Shown: positions 17,132 through 28,181, counted from the first letter of the stretch. The stretch: 64,000 nt of DNA from Actinobacteria bacterium IMCC26103 (GCA_002284875.1 CP015604.1:930001-994000), one strand, 5' to 3'. Program-made: numbers and translations. The notes: a model not told the origin generated them from the sequence alone.

Positions 17132-18184
17132 ATGAGCGATGAGCGCTTAGTTAGTCCAGATTTTGCAAATGATGATTCTGCAGCCGAACATGCGCTTCGC
17201 CCCAAAACTCTCAAGGAATTTATCGGTCAACATAGAGTGCGTGATCAAATCGATGTACTTCTTACGGCGGCGCGCCAACGAAATTCCGCCGCTGACCACA
17301 TTCTTCTATCTGGCCCACCTGGACTTGGCAAGACAACTCTGGCTTTAATTTTAGCCAGCGAAATGCAGACACCCATTCGCATAACAAGTGGGCCCGCAAT
17401 TACTCATGCCGGAGATCTGGCCGCTATTTTATCTTCGTTAGTAGAAGGTGAAATTTTATTTCTAGATGAGATTCATCGCCTGCCACGTCCGGCTGAAGAA
17501 TTGCTCTATCTGGCAATGGAAGATTTTCGAGTAGATGTGATTGTTGGGAAAGGGCCAGGAGCTACAGCTATTCCATTGCAATTGCCGCGTTTTACCTTAG
17601 TTGGCGCAACTACTCGAGCTGGTTTATTGCCGAGCCCACTTCGCGATCGCTTTGGATTTACTGCGCATTTGGATTTCTATGAAGAAAATGAGTTAGAAGA
17701 GGTACTACGACGCAGCGCAGCGCTCTTGCAATTGGAAATTGATGCCAAGGCCGTTAGCGAAGTTGCCAGCAGATCCAGAGGAACACCCCGAATTGCCAAT
17801 CGTTTACTTCGCCGCGTGAGAGATTATGCGCAGGTTAGATCTGGGGCTAAAGGCGCAACGCATCTAACGCATAGTGATGCGATGGCAGCCCTGGAAATGT
17901 ATGAAGTAGATGAAAAAGGTTTAGATCGCCTCGATCGATCGGTTCTGGTTGCACTAATTGAACGATTTAACGGGGGGCCAGTAGGTCTTTCAACGCTAGC
18001 GATAGCCGTTGGCGAAGAGACTGAAACTGTGGAATCGGTGGCCGAGCCATTTTTAGTTAGAAATGGCTTTATGGCGCGTACTCCGCGCGGACGAATCGCA
18101 ACGGCGCAAGGCTGGGCGCATGTGGGACGAACACCACCTGCTGGGGCTGCGACGCTTTTCGACACGCCCGTCGATGACGCCTAG
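17132..18184 (+). CDS. ruvB: Holliday junction branch migration ATPase RuvB
   Basis: The 350-residue AAA+ motor has Walker [10 protein letters not shown] (61-69), Walker B with LDEIHR (111-116), sensor 1 near VGATTRAG and the C-terminal winged-helix domain. It drives branch migration together with RuvA. Length and motifs are typical. Its TAG stop (18182-18184) also forms the first bases of a putative promoter -10 box for secD. Confidence 0.98.
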   Translation: MSDERLVSPDFANDDSAAEHALRPKTLKEFIGQHRVRDQIDVLLTAARQRNSAADHILLSGPPGLGKTTLALILASEMQTPIRITSGPAITHAGDLAAILSSLVEGEILFLDEIHRLPRPAEELLYLAMEDFRVDVIVGKGPGATAIPLQLPRFTLVGATTRAGLLPSPLRDRFGFTAHLDFYEENELEEVLRRSAALLQLEIDAKAVSEVASRSRGTPRIANRLLRRVRDYAQVRSGAKGATHLTHSDAMAALEMYEVDEKGLDRLDRSVLVALIERFNGGPVGLSTLAIAVGEETETVESVAEPFLVRNGFMARTPRGRIATAQGWAHVGRTPPAGAATLFDTPVDDA

Positions 18185-18187
18185 ACT
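18182..18187 (+). promoter_or_regulatory. Candidate -10 box for leaderless secD, overlapping the ruvB stop
   Basis: TAGACT is a TANNNT hexamer that ends eight bases before the secD ATG at 18196. Its TAG is the stop codon of ruvB. No ribosome binding site is present in the 11-base gap, which supports a leaderless secD transcript. Confidence 0.45.
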
Positions 18188-18195
18188 CTGCTCCT

Positions 18196-19734
18196 ATGTC
18201 CACACCAAATAAAACTGTGAAGAGCCCTGCCCGCTCTGGCCGATCTCTCGTGATCCTGGCTGTGATCCTGCTCGGCTTAATTGTTACCACTTTTATTCAA
18301 GGCGCTTCCTCTGTCCGTCTTGGCCTCGATCTGCGCGGAGGTACTAGCGTCACGCTGCAACCTCGCGCATCCAATGATGCCAACAAGATAACAACTGAAG
18401 CAGTTGACCAAGCGGTAACAATTATTCGCCAACGCGTTAACTCACTTGGCGTGGCTGAAAGTGAAGTAACCGCGCAGGGTAGTGGAACAAATCGCCAGAT
18501 CGTAATCTCGGTACCAGGCGATAGCGGCCGTCGCGTTGTTGATCTAGTTGGGCAGACAGCCGAACTGCGTTTTCGCCAAGTACTAGCCGAAAGCGCTGGA
18601 GTTTCCAATCCTGCAGATACTGCAACAGCGGCAACTCCTGCTGCTGGTGTATCACCAGAAATTAACGCCCGATTTGCAGCACTGGACTGTACAAACTCTG
18701 CTAATCGTCAAGGTACGGGCGCCGATGCACCGACTGACACAATTGTTTCCTGTTCACGCGAAGGTGGTGCTAAGTACATTCTTGCTCCTGCTGAAGTTCT
18801 CGGCCAGCAAGTATCTGCGGCGACCGCCGGTTTTAATCCGCAGCAAGGAGTTTCCTGGTTTGTTTCACTGACTTTCAACGGTGACGGAACCAAAGCTTTT
18901 GGCGCTTTAACTAATCGCGTGACCACGCTAGCTTCACCACTTAACCAAGTTGCAATTGTTCTTGATGGCCTAGTGGTTTCTGCCCCACGTATCAACGAAG
19001 CGATTCCATCTGGCAACGCACAGATCACTGGTTCATTTTCGCAAGTTGAAGCGCAAGATTTAGCTAACGTTCTTAAATATGGAGCGCTTCCTCTCGCCTT
19101 TGATCGCGGCGAAGTCCAACAAGTATCACCAACACTTGGAGCTGACCAATTACATGCCGGTCTCTTGGCAGGATTCCTCGGTCTTGGCCTGGTAGTTATT
19201 TACTCACTTCTCTACTACCGCGGACTAGGTTTAGTAACAGTGGGATCTCTCGCCGTTGCCGGTGGACTTGTTTATCTACTGTTCTTAGTCTTGGGTAAGA
19301 GCATCGGGTTCACGTTAACTCTGGCTGGTATCGCAGGTGCAATCGTTGCGATCGGTGTTACCGCTGACTCATTTATCGTCTTCTTCGAACGTATCCGCGA
19401 TGAAGCGCGCGAAGGTAGATCTCTCCGTTCTGCCGTCGAAAGCGGTTGGATAAAGGCGCGACATACGATTTTAGTAGCCGATGCAGTTTCGCTAATCGCT
19501 GCAGTTCTTCTCTACTTCTTTGCAGTCGGAGGCGTTCGTGGATTTGCATTTACTTTGGGTCTGACCACATTGGTTGATCTATTTGTTGTCTTCTTCTTTA
19601 CAAAGCCGATCGTCACCATTCTTGCAGGTGTTGATTTCTTCGCCTCCGGACACCGACTTTCTGGTTTATCGCCAAAGAGCATCGGTATTAAACCGACTAC
19701 AAATCAAGTAACTACTTCAACTTTGGAGGCATAA
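18196..19734 (+). CDS. secD: Protein translocase subunit SecD
   Basis: The 512-residue membrane protein starts with one helix (about 14-34) and LGLDLRGGT, the SecD hallmark. A large extracytoplasmic P1 domain follows, then five more helices in the C-terminal half with the VTADSFIVFFERIRDE loop. SecD with SecF uses the proton motive force to help pull proteins through SecYEG. Part of P1 near residues 130-200 is rich in Ala, Thr and Asn and looks like a linker. In most actinobacteria yajC precedes secD; here ruvB ends 11 bases upstream and yajC is missing from the locus. Confidence 0.96.
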   Translation: MSTPNKTVKSPARSGRSLVILAVILLGLIVTTFIQGASSVRLGLDLRGGTSVTLQPRASNDANKITTEAVDQAVTIIRQRVNSLGVAESEVTAQGSGTNRQIVISVPGDSGRRVVDLVGQTAELRFRQVLAESAGVSNPADTATAATPAAGVSPEINARFAALDCTNSANRQGTGADAPTDTIVSCSREGGAKYILAPAEVLGQQVSAATAGFNPQQGVSWFVSLTFNGDGTKAFGALTNRVTTLASPLNQVAIVLDGLVVSAPRINEAIPSGNAQITGSFSQVEAQDLANVLKYGALPLAFDRGEVQQVSPTLGADQLHAGLLAGFLGLGLVVIYSLLYYRGLGLVTVGSLAVAGGLVYLLFLVLGKSIGFTLTLAGIAGAIVAIGVTADSFIVFFERIRDEAREGRSLRSAVESGWIKARHTILVADAVSLIAAVLLYFFAVGGVRGFAFTLGLTTLVDLFVVFFFTKPIVTILAGVDFFASGHRLSGLSPKSIGIKPTTNQVTTSTLEA

Positions 19735-19737
19735 GCG

Positions 19738-20802
19738 ATGTCAAAGCTAACTGGACTTGGTGGTCGTTTATATACAGGCGAGACATCATTTGATTTCATT
19801 GGAAAACGCCGCCGGTGGTATTCAATCTCTGCCATCTTTATCTTGCTATCGATCGGTGCGCTGGCGATCCAAGGACTTCACCTTGGAATTGAATTTAAGG
19901 GCGGCTCCTCCTATACCGTAAATAAATCAGGCATTAGCGTTGAGCAAGCTCGCACCTCTGTCGCTGGCGCCGGCATTCCTGGCGAGATCATTGTCCAGAA
20001 AATTGGAAATGATAAAGTCCGTATTCAAACTGGCGCACTCACCTCGGAACAATCCAAAGCGGTCGAGGCCTCGCTGACTCAGACCTTTAACGTAACGCTC
20101 GAATCGATCGACACTCAACTAGTTGGTCCATCATGGGGTAAGGAAATTACTAAGAAGGCGCTCTATGGCCTCTTCGCCTTCTTGCTTGTCATCATGCTCT
20201 TCTTAGCAATGGCCTTTGAGCCAAAGATGGCGATCTCTGCAATCGTTGCAGTTATTCATGACGTCTTCATTACCGTCGGAATTTACGCACTGGTCGGATT
20301 TGATGTTACGCCCGCGACGGTAATTGGTTTCTTAACAATTTTGGGTTATTCGCTCTATGACACAGTGGTTGTCTTCGATAAAGTCCGCGAGAACACCAAA
20401 TCAGTTGCGGCTGTCGGCAAAGTTACCTATTCGCAAGCGGCTAACTTGGCGGTCAATCAGACCATCGTTCGCTCGGCCAATACTTCGTTAATCGCGTTAT
20501 TGCCTGTGGGATCAATCCTCTTTGTTGGCGCTGGCCTGCTTGGCGCAGGAACGCTTAAGGATCTCTCTCTAGCACTATTTATTGGCCTAGCCGTCGGTAC
20601 TTACTCTTCAATCTTTATCGCACCACCGTTCCTTGCCTCACTTCGCGAAAAAGAGCCAGCGATGCAGGCTCTTGCCAAGCGCGTGGCATCTCGCGGGGGA
20701 GCAGTTGCTGAAACAGTTACGGCTGCATCTGCCCGACCTGTCTTTGCACCAAGTGCTAATCGTGGACCACGCAATCAACCAAAACGTAAAGGGCGCAAGT
20801 AA
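19738..20802 (+). CDS. secF: Protein translocase subunit SecF
   Basis: The 354-residue protein has six membrane segments, the GIEFKGGSSY motif near residue 43-52, an extracytoplasmic P1-like domain, and the YSLYDTVVVFDKVREN loop near 200-220. It forms the SecDF complex with the gene three bases upstream. The C-terminal tail is basic (ends in KRKGRK) as in other actinobacterial SecF proteins. Confidence 0.97.
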   Translation: MSKLTGLGGRLYTGETSFDFIGKRRRWYSISAIFILLSIGALAIQGLHLGIEFKGGSSYTVNKSGISVEQARTSVAGAGIPGEIIVQKIGNDKVRIQTGALTSEQSKAVEASLTQTFNVTLESIDTQLVGPSWGKEITKKALYGLFAFLLVIMLFLAMAFEPKMAISAIVAVIHDVFITVGIYALVGFDVTPATVIGFLTILGYSLYDTVVVFDKVRENTKSVAAVGKVTYSQAANLAVNQTIVRSANTSLIALLPVGSILFVGAGLLGAGTLKDLSLALFIGLAVGTYSSIFIAPPFLASLREKEPAMQALAKRVASRGGAVAETVTAASARPVFAPSANRGPRNQPKRKGRK

Positions 20803-20853
20803 AGCGAGTTAATTCGCCACTGGCGCAAAACCAACGAGAGACGATAACGAGAT

Positions 20854-23013
20854 ATGGCCAATGACATACTCGTTGCGCCGCTGGTTTCTGCGTTAAGAGA
20901 GAATCATCCGACCAGTCGCTTCGCCGATGTAGAACGTGCATATGAGATTGCCAAAGTTGCCCATACCGGTCAGCTGCGCAAATCCGGCGAAGATTACATT
21001 ACGCACCCAGTCGCAGTCTCTTTAATATTGGCTGAACTTGGTTTAAATGACACAACGATAATCGCATCTCTGTTGCACGATACTGTTGAAGATACGCCTT
21101 ACTCACTAGCGCAATTGCGTAACGATTTTGGGGATGAGATCGCCAATTTAGTCGATGGCGTCACGAAGCTAGATAAATTAACTTACGGTCCAACGGCGGA
21201 GGCAGAGACAGTTCGCAAGATGGTTGTTGCGATGTCTCGCGATATCCGCGTGCTGGTTATCAAATTAGCCGATCGTCTACATAATGCTCGTACCTGGAAA
21301 TATGTCTCAACCGAAAGCGCTGAACGCAAGGCCCGTGAAACTTTAGATATCTATGCACCGCTGGCCCATCGCCTTGGAATGAACGCCATCAAATGGGAGC
21401 TAGAAGATCTCTCCTTTGAAGTATTAGAACCAAAGAAGTTCGAGGAAATTTCTCGCTTAGTTGCCGAGCGATCACCATCACGCGATGCGCTGACGAAAGA
21501 GGTAATTGACGCGGTCCAAAGCGATTTAACTCAGGATTCAATCACTGCGACGGTAACCGGACGCAAGAAGCACTTCTTTAGCGTCTATCAAAAGATGGTA
21601 GTTCGTGGCCGTGATTTCAATGATATTTATGACCTAGTCGGTATCCGAGTTCTAGTTAATGATGTTCGCGATTGCTACGCCGTACTCGGCGCCATCCATG
21701 CGCGTTGGTCGCCAGTTCCGGGAAGATTTAAGGATTACATCGCAATGCCGAAATTCAATCTTTATCAATCGCTGCATACGACAGTGATTGGTCCCAACGG
21801 CAAGGCCATTGAAATTCAAATTAGAACCTTCGATATGCATTCACGTGCAGAATTCGGTATCGCCGCACACTGGAAATACAAGCAGGGAAGTGAATCTAAC
21901 TCTTCATCTCCCGAAATGCTTTGGCTGCGTCAATTGCACGAATGGCAGAAGGAGACAGAAGATCCGTCTGAATTTTTGGAGGCGCTGCGCTTTGATTTAG
22001 GAAGCCCTGAAGTCTTCGTCTTCACACCAAAGGGCAGCGTTATCGCACTGCCAGGTGGATCAACGCCGGTCGACTTCGCTTATTCGGTGCATACCGATGT
22101 TGGCAGTCGCTGCGCGGGTGCAAAGGTAAATGGCCGGTTAGTTCCCTTGGATTCTCGCTTAGTAAATGGTGATGTGGTTGAAATTGTTACCAATAAGAGC
22201 GAAAACGCCGGGCCATCGCGGGATTGGCTCAACTTCGTTAAATCACCACGTGCGCGCTCAAAGATTAAGGCGCACTTCAGTAAAGAGCGTCGCGAAGAAG
22301 CCATCGATGCCGGGCGCGAATCTATAGCTCGACAGATGCGCAAAGCGGGATTGCCGCTGCAGAAAATTTTTGCTGGGCATTCACTTTTGGAACTGGCACA
22401 TGATCTGCGTTACCCGGATATTTCTGCGCTCTATAGCGCAGTGGGAGATGGCCATGTTTCAGCGGCATCGATCATTGAAAAATTAGTGCATGCTCTAGGT
22501 ACTGAAGATTCACACCCCGAACCGACTATGGAAAATATCCCAACGGGCTCTCACGTGGTTCGACGTTCTAGCAGTGCGATTGAAGTTGAAGGCGTAGGGG
22601 ATGTCTTAGTAAAGCTGGCTAGATGCTGTACGCCAGTACCTGGGGATTCAATTATTGGTTTTATTACCAAAGGCTCCGGTATTTCTGTGCATCGAGAAGA
22701 TTGCATCAATGCCGCCGATTTGCAACAAAATCAAGGCGAGCGTATTGCTAATGTGCGATGGCTGGAAGGGGCGGGTAGCGTCTTTTTGGTAAATATCCAG
22801 GTTGAGGCTCTGGATCGCCCGCGACTATTAGCAGATGTAACACGGACTTTGTCAGAGCAGCAGGTAAATATTCTTAGCGCAGCTGTTAATACTTCAAAGG
22901 ATCGGACAGCTATCTCAAAATTCACCTTTGAAATGGCAGATGCCACGCATTTAGATTCAGTTTTAGCCGCCGTTCGCGCCGTTGAAGGCGTGTACGACGT
23001 TTATCGAAATTAG
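20854..23013 (+). CDS. rel: Bifunctional (p)ppGpp synthetase/hydrolase Rel
   Basis: The 719-residue protein has an intact HD hydrolase domain (His75-Asp76 in SLLHDTVEDT), a synthetase domain with YQSLHTTV near 304-311, then TGS, helical, zinc-finger-like (CCTPVPGD) and C-terminal ACT domains. It is therefore a long-form RelA/SpoT homologue able to make and degrade (p)ppGpp in response to starvation on the ribosome. In mycobacteria the order is secD-secF-apt-rel; apt is absent here. Its stop overlaps the convergent DUF349 gene by four bases. Confidence 0.97.
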   Translation: MANDILVAPLVSALRENHPTSRFADVERAYEIAKVAHTGQLRKSGEDYITHPVAVSLILAELGLNDTTIIASLLHDTVEDTPYSLAQLRNDFGDEIANLVDGVTKLDKLTYGPTAEAETVRKMVVAMSRDIRVLVIKLADRLHNARTWKYVSTESAERKARETLDIYAPLAHRLGMNAIKWELEDLSFEVLEPKKFEEISRLVAERSPSRDALTKEVIDAVQSDLTQDSITATVTGRKKHFFSVYQKMVVRGRDFNDIYDLVGIRVLVNDVRDCYAVLGAIHARWSPVPGRFKDYIAMPKFNLYQSLHTTVIGPNGKAIEIQIRTFDMHSRAEFGIAAHWKYKQGSESNSSSPEMLWLRQLHEWQKETEDPSEFLEALRFDLGSPEVFVFTPKGSVIALPGGSTPVDFAYSVHTDVGSRCAGAKVNGRLVPLDSRLVNGDVVEIVTNKSENAGPSRDWLNFVKSPRARSKIKAHFSKERREEAIDAGRESIARQMRKAGLPLQKIFAGHSLLELAHDLRYPDISALYSAVGDGHVSAASIIEKLVHALGTEDSHPEPTMENIPTGSHVVRRSSSAIEVEGVGDVLVKLARCCTPVPGDSIIGFITKGSGISVHREDCINAADLQQNQGERIANVRWLEGAGSVFLVNIQVEALDRPRLLADVTRTLSEQQVNILSAAVNTSKDRTAISKFTFEMADATHLDSVLAAVRAVEGVYDVYRN

Positions 23014-24338
23014 TTAAATTCCGCCAAAGATTTTTCAGCTTCAGCGAGCCAGACTTTACGGGCAACTGCTGAATCAAGTGCTTCCTTGGCCTTCTTGGCA
23101 TTTCCTGCCGCTTCAGACTTTGCAGCGATTTTCTCGTAATTTGCGATTGAATCAGCAAGTTGTTTCACCACATCTGCCGCGCGGGCCTTAGCGGCAGGAT
23201 CTGTCTTACGCCAGATTTCTGCCTCTGCGCTCTTTATTGCTTCTTCGACTTTTGCAACGCGCGCATCTAGTGCGGCACGCTTATCACGGTGAGTGATTCC
23301 AATCTTGGTCCAAGCGTTAAAGAGTTCGCGGAAGGCCGCCTTAGCCTGCTTTAAATCAGAAAAAGGAACCAGCGCTTCGATTTGAACAATTAACTCCTCG
23401 CGCTTGATTAAGTTAGCGCTCATCGATACTTCGCGCTTTTCTAAATCAGCGTTCTTTGCTGTGAAGAATTGATCTTGGGCGGCCTTGAATTTTGCCCACA
23501 ATTTGGCATCATCACTTGGCTTGCCACGACCGGCGGCCTTCCATTGATCCATAAGTGTTTTGAATTTACGAGCTGTCGGAACCCATTCAGTAGAAGTTGC
23601 CAAGGCAGTTGCTTCTTCAACTAGCGCTTTCTTAGCAGCCGTTACCTTTGAGGTTGTCTCTTCCAAGGTCGCAAAGTGGGTACGACGGCGCTTATCAAAT
23701 TTATTGCGTGATGCGGAAAAACGCTTCCAGAGATCAGCATCTGCCTTCTTATCTAAACGAGGCGCTGACTTCCACTCTTCTAGAAGAGTCTTAAGGCGAT
23801 CGCCAGTTACCTTCCAGCTTTCTGAGAGAGCGAGTGACTCAGCCTCGGCAACTATCTTCTCTTTTTCAATTAAAACTTGTTCCCGGCGGGCAGCCTTATC
23901 AGCGGCTTCGGCGGCCTTCTTGGCTTCATATGCTTCGCGATGGCCTTCAATTAGAGGTTCGATCTGTTCAACTGAGGCGGAAAGGGCAGCGAGATCACCA
24001 ACGCCATTTAGCTCGGCTACTTGCTGGCGCAATTTCTTAACGGCGTCGTAGGCATCAGATGGGACCACTGCACCGCTTGTGACGCGCGCTGCGGTAAGTG
24101 CGACTTCAGATGCTAGAGCTTCAAACTTGCGAACAAAATATTGCAACGCTTCTTCGGCAGTTTTGCCGGGGTATGAGCCCACTGCTTTCTCTCCTTGTGG
24201 AGTGATTACATAGACAGTTCCGTCTTCAGCTACTCGACCGAATTTTGAAGGATCACCGATTAGGGCGCTAGCTGCACTTAAAATAGTTGGTGCAATCGGT
24301 GCGATATTGATTGATCCTGGAGTTATGTTCTCGGTCAT
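23010..24338 (-). CDS. DUF349-repeat coiled-coil protein
   Basis: The 442-residue protein is highly charged and helical. Three DUF349-type repeats are recognisable, each with a WK or W core followed by LWxxFxxAxxxFF-like helices (around residues 190-345). An N-terminal part includes a DGTVYVITPQGE segment. The family is widespread next to rel in actinobacteria; its function is not established. The start at 24338 is chosen because GAAAGGAAAAA precedes it; an open extension to 24491 would run into the divergent gene's leader. The C-terminus overlaps rel by four bases in tail-to-tail fashion. Confidence 0.88.
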   Translation of the reverse strand: MTENITPGSINIAPIAPTILSAASALIGDPSKFGRVAEDGTVYVITPQGEKAVGSYPGKTAEEALQYFVRKFEALASEVALTAARVTSGAVVPSDAYDAVKKLRQQVAELNGVGDLAALSASVEQIEPLIEGHREAYEAKKAAEAADKAARREQVLIEKEKIVAEAESLALSESWKVTGDRLKTLLEEWKSAPRLDKKADADLWKRFSASRNKFDKRRRTHFATLEETTSKVTAAKKALVEEATALATSTEWVPTARKFKTLMDQWKAAGRGKPSDDAKLWAKFKAAQDQFFTAKNADLEKREVSMSANLIKREELIVQIEALVPFSDLKQAKAAFRELFNAWTKIGITHRDKRAALDARVAKVEEAIKSAEAEIWRKTDPAAKARAADVVKQLADSIANYEKIAAKSEAAGNAKKAKEALDSAVARKVWLAEAEKSLAEFN

Positions 24339-24480
24339 GGTTTTTCCTTTCAGCGCGTCGGCTCGTTTAAGCCTTCGTTGTTGGAGCGTGTAAGACGGAT
24401 ATTGCAGAGATAAAAGGTACCCTGTCTTAGTGCGCAGTGAAAGTTCGCGCTTAAATATCGGGTTACTGGAGGGGTTATTT

Positions 24481-25137
24481 ATGTTTGTCACCTCCTATCC
24501 AGCTCCGATGTATGCCACAAATTGCTGGATCATCGCTTCAGCCCCTGGGCATGAGTGCATCATCATCGATCCAGGTATGCCGGATATTTCCCATGAGATA
24601 ACCGCCATCGTCGCCGAGTATCACCTGAAACCAGTAGCCACCTTAATGACACATGGACATCTGGATCACACTTTTTCGGTAAAACCTTTGGCTGATGGGT
24701 ATGGGATTCCTAGTTATATACATGCCGAAGATCGCGAATATTTATTGAAGCCGCAAGGCGCACATGGCCCAGAATTTATTGCAACTTTAGATGCAATGAT
24801 TTTCGAAGAGCCGCTTGATATGCGCAATTTAAAACACGGCGAGTTAATTGAAATTCTTGATATGAAGATCCTTGCAATCCATTCACCAGGACATACAAAA
24901 GGCAGCACAATGTTCTCCATAAATGATGAGCTCTTAATTTCTGGGGATGTCCTCTTTGCCGGCGCGATTGGCAGAACAGATCTACCTTCAGGATCACACG
25001 ATGCCATGATCAAAACCTTGAAAACACGGGTTCTCCCGCTCAGCGATGATCTGCGAGTACTACCAGGGCATGGACCTGAGACCACAATTAAATTCGAGCG
25101 AAAAAATAACCCTTATCTGAAAGAATTACGGGTATGA
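24481..25137 (+). CDS. Metallo-beta-lactamase-fold hydrolase, glyoxalase II-like
   Basis: The 218-residue protein has the zinc-binding motif [10 protein letters not shown], a later HSPGHTKGS motif and a terminal LPGHGPET motif, all standard for the MBL/glyoxalase II group. It is cytoplasmic and probably a thioester hydrolase; the true substrate cannot be read from sequence. The ATG at 24481 is supported by GGAGG nine bases upstream; an upstream ATG at 24430 lacks this. The stop overlaps the hisS start in ATGA. The same gene pair occurs in other actinobacteria. Confidence 0.9.
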   Translation: MFVTSYPAPMYATNCWIIASAPGHECIIIDPGMPDISHEITAIVAEYHLKPVATLMTHGHLDHTFSVKPLADGYGIPSYIHAEDREYLLKPQGAHGPEFIATLDAMIFEEPLDMRNLKHGELIEILDMKILAIHSPGHTKGSTMFSINDELLISGDVLFAGAIGRTDLPSGSHDAMIKTLKTRVLPLSDDLRVLPGHGPETTIKFERKNNPYLKELRV

Positions 25138-26396
25138 AGTACGAAAAGATCCAAGCGCCAAAAGGGGTTAGCGAATACGCGCCTCCACTTTCGGCTGCCT
25201 TTGAATGGGTTCGTAGCTCCTTAATTGCTCCAGCAAAATTGGCGGGATATCAATTGATGGAACTGCCGGTATTTGAAGATACCGCTCTCTTCTCACGCGG
25301 AGTCGGTGAATCTACAGATGTAGTTTCCAAGGAGATGTACACCTTCGAAGATCGCGGCGGTCGTTCAATCACACTTCGCCCCGAAGGCACAGCCGGGGTA
25401 ATGCGCGCGGTAATTGAGAAAGGTCTGGATCGCGGACAACTTCCAGTAAAGGTTTGGTATTCGGGCCAATTCTTCAGAGCAGAACGTCCACAGGCAGGTC
25501 GCTACCGTCAATTTTATCAAGTTGGAATCGAGGCAATTGGCTTAGATGATCCGGCAATTGATGCTGAAGTAATTGCTATTGCAGATCAAGGATTTAAAGC
25601 AATTGGGCTACGTAACTATCGCCTGGAAATTACATCGCTAGGAGATTCGCAATCTCGCGCAGCACATCGGGTGGATTTACTTAAATTTATCGCCAAGCTA
25701 GATCTTGACGAAGCAACCAGTGCGCGCGCAGCAATAAATCCACTACGTCTATTTGACGATAAACGTCCGGAGATGAAAGAGGCGATGCAGGGCGCACCGT
25801 TATTACTTGATTATCTGTCGCCAGAATCTTTAGCCAATTTCACACAAGTAAAGAAGTATTTAGATCAGATGGACATTGCCTACGAAGTAAATCCGCGCAT
25901 GGTGCGCGGTTTGGATTACTACACCGGAACGACCTTTGAATTTATTCATGCAGATCTTGGCGCCCAATCTGGGATTGGTGGCGGAGGACGTTATGACGGA
26001 CTTATGGAAATTCTTGGTGGGCAATCACTTTCTGGCATTGGTTTTGGTTTAGGTGTTGATCGCGCACTGCTTGCAGCACAAGCCGAGGGAGCAATTAAAG
26101 AAGATCAATTCACATCTGATCTATTTATTATTCCACTGGGCGATAATCAGAAATCAGATGCTTTGTTCATAGCGACGCAACTTCGCGCGGCCGGAATTCG
26201 TACCGAGATTGCTTTCGGCGATCGCGCCTTAAAGGGGGCGATGAAGGCTGCCGATAAGAGCGGATCACGCTATGTCGTGATTATTGGTGATTCTGAGGTT
26301 GCATCCGGCATCGTTGAACTCAAACGTATGAGCGATGGCACGACAACTTCGGTTAAGATTAGCGAATTACAGAAGGCCCTAATCGGGGCTCTCTAA
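25134..26396 (+). CDS. hisS: Histidyl-tRNA synthetase
   Basis: The 420-residue class II synthetase has motif 2 ([11 protein letters not shown]), the HisA motif [14 protein letters not shown] and motif 3 ([12 protein letters not shown]), then a C-terminal anticodon-binding domain. It charges tRNA-His. It overlaps the metallo-hydrolase gene by four bases and is followed 36 bases later by aspS. Confidence 0.97.
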   Translation: MKYEKIQAPKGVSEYAPPLSAAFEWVRSSLIAPAKLAGYQLMELPVFEDTALFSRGVGESTDVVSKEMYTFEDRGGRSITLRPEGTAGVMRAVIEKGLDRGQLPVKVWYSGQFFRAERPQAGRYRQFYQVGIEAIGLDDPAIDAEVIAIADQGFKAIGLRNYRLEITSLGDSQSRAAHRVDLLKFIAKLDLDEATSARAAINPLRLFDDKRPEMKEAMQGAPLLLDYLSPESLANFTQVKKYLDQMDIAYEVNPRMVRGLDYYTGTTFEFIHADLGAQSGIGGGGRYDGLMEILGGQSLSGIGFGLGVDRALLAAQAEGAIKEDQFTSDLFIIPLGDNQKSDALFIATQLRAAGIRTEIAFGDRALKGAMKAADKSGSRYVVIIGDSEVASGIVELKRMSDGTTTSVKISELQKALIGAL

Positions 26397-26432
26397 AGTT
26401 TCTGTTAAGAATTTAAGGCGGGCAATCACGAG

Positions 26433-28181
26433 ATGTTACGTACCCACGACGCTGGTTCATTGCGCGCAACCGATGCCGGTCAAATTGTTTCTCTGGCTGG
26501 CTGGGTAGCTCGTCGTCGCGATCATGGCGGCGTTGCCTTTATCGATCTACGCGATGCCACCGGCTCTGTTCAAGTCGTTATCCGCGATGAGGCGCTAGCT
26601 GGCCAATTACGCGCAGAATGGTGTTTGCAGATCACGGGCGAAGTTGTTTTACGTCCGGACGGAAATGCCAATTCAGCGTTACCAACTGGTGCCATCGAAA
26701 TTATGGGCGATGATGTCAAAGTATTGAGTGAATCTGCAGCACTTCCTTTTCCGGTAGATAGTGGCAATGAATCAGAAATTTCAGAAGAAGTTCGCTTGAA
26801 GTATCGCTACTTGGATCTACGTCGCGAGAAGCCAGCGGCTAATTTGCGATTGCGTTCAAAAGTTACTTCGACAATCCGGCGTGTAATGGAAGATCTGGAT
26901 TTCCTAGAGATTGAAACTCCTTACTTAACCCGCAGTACCCCAGAAGGAGCGCGTGATTTTCTAGTGCCAGTTCGCTTGCAACCCGGTAGCTGGTACGCGC
27001 TTCCTCAATCTCCACAACTCTTTAAGCAGTTATTGATGGTTGCGGGTATGGAGCGTTACTACCAAATCGCACGCTGTTTCCGCGATGAAGATTTCCGCGC
27101 CGATCGCCAACCAGAATTCACCCAACTCGATATTGAGATGTCCTTTATTGATCAAGCAGATATTTTGGCAGTTGCTGAGAAATTGTTAGTCAGGATTTGG
27201 AAAGAGGCGGTTGGTTTCGAAATTAAGACCCCGATTCGCCACATGACATATGCAGATGCCATGCAGAACTATGGTTCTGATAAGCCAGATCTACGTTTTG
27301 ATCTGCAACTCGTAGAACAGACAGAGTTCGTTGCCAAGACAGAATTCCGAGTCTTCCAAGCACCTTATGTTGGCAGCGTCGTAATGCCAGGGGGTGCATC
27401 ATCTCCACGTCGCGAGTTAGATGCTTGGCAAGATTGGGCGAAAGCACGTGGAGCTAAAGGTTTGGCGTACATTCTTGTAAATGAAGATGGCACTTTAGGT
27501 GGTCCGGTTTCCAAAAATATTTCAGAAGTAGAAACTGCGGGAATTGTGCAAGCAGCTGGCGCTAAGCCAGGAGATGCAATCTTCTTCGCAGCTGGCGAAC
27601 GCAGCGCATCACTGCAACTACTTGGCGCGGTTCGCTTAGAAATCGGCAAACGCTGTAACCTAATTAATGAGGGCGCCTGGGAATTTCTCTGGGTAGTCGA
27701 TGCGCCGATGTTTGAACCAACCGATAACGGGGGATGGACTGCGGTGCACCATCCATTTACTGGACCTAAACCAGAGTTTGCAAAGAGCTTTGCGACAGAT
27801 CCTGCAAATGCGCTGGCTTATGCCTATGACATAGTTCTTAACGGTACTGAGCTCGGTGGTGGATCGATTCGTATCCACGATCGCCAAATTCAGAAGGATG
27901 TCTTTAGCGTAATTGGGCTTAGCGATGAAGAAGCTACCAGCAAATTTGGTTTCTTACTTGAAGCATTTAACTATGGACCACCACCACATGGTGGAATCGC
28001 ACTCGGTTTAGATCGCGTTTGCGCATTGCTGACCGGTAGCGATTCGATTCGCGAAGTAATTGCATTCCCAAAGACTGCCAGCGGCGGAGATCCGCTAACT
28101 GGTGCGCCAACGCCAATCACGCCAGCACAGCGTAAAGAGAGCGGCATCGACGGCCTACCGAAAGCCGAAAGCAAGAGTTAA
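26433..28181 (+). CDS. aspS: Aspartyl-tRNA synthetase
   Basis: The 582-residue protein is the bacterial-type AspRS. It has an N-terminal OB-fold anticodon domain (about 1-105), the catalytic core with motif 2 [18 protein letters not shown], the inserted GAD domain in the middle, and motif 3 [14 protein letters not shown] near the C-terminus. It charges tRNA-Asp and possibly tRNA-Asn if a GatCAB pathway exists; that cannot be judged from this window. Confidence 0.97.
   Translation: MLRTHDAGSLRATDAGQIVSLAGWVARRRDHGGVAFIDLRDATGSVQVVIRDEALAGQLRAEWCLQITGEVVLRPDGNANSALPTGAIEIMGDDVKVLSESAALPFPVDSGNESEISEEVRLKYRYLDLRREKPAANLRLRSKVTSTIRRVMEDLDFLEIETPYLTRSTPEGARDFLVPVRLQPGSWYALPQSPQLFKQLLMVAGMERYYQIARCFRDEDFRADRQPEFTQLDIEMSFIDQADILAVAEKLLVRIWKEAVGFEIKTPIRHMTYADAMQNYGSDKPDLRFDLQLVEQTEFVAKTEFRVFQAPYVGSVVMPGGASSPRRELDAWQDWAKARGAKGLAYILVNEDGTLGGPVSKNISEVETAGIVQAAGAKPGDAIFFAAGERSASLQLLGAVRLEIGKRCNLINEGAWEFLWVVDAPMFEPTDNGGWTAVHHPFTGPKPEFAKSFATDPANALAYAYDIVLNGTELGGGSIRIHDRQIQKDVFSVIGLSDEEATSKFGFLLEAFNYGPPPHGGIALGLDRVCALLTGSDSIREVIAFPKTASGGDPLTGAPTPITPAQRKESGIDGLPKAESKS

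Noticed and set aside
23560-24051. A 163-codon open frame antisense to the DUF349 gene
   Set aside because: It has Ser/Arg-rich low-complexity composition with no motif, and lies wholly within a gene with clear family repeats.
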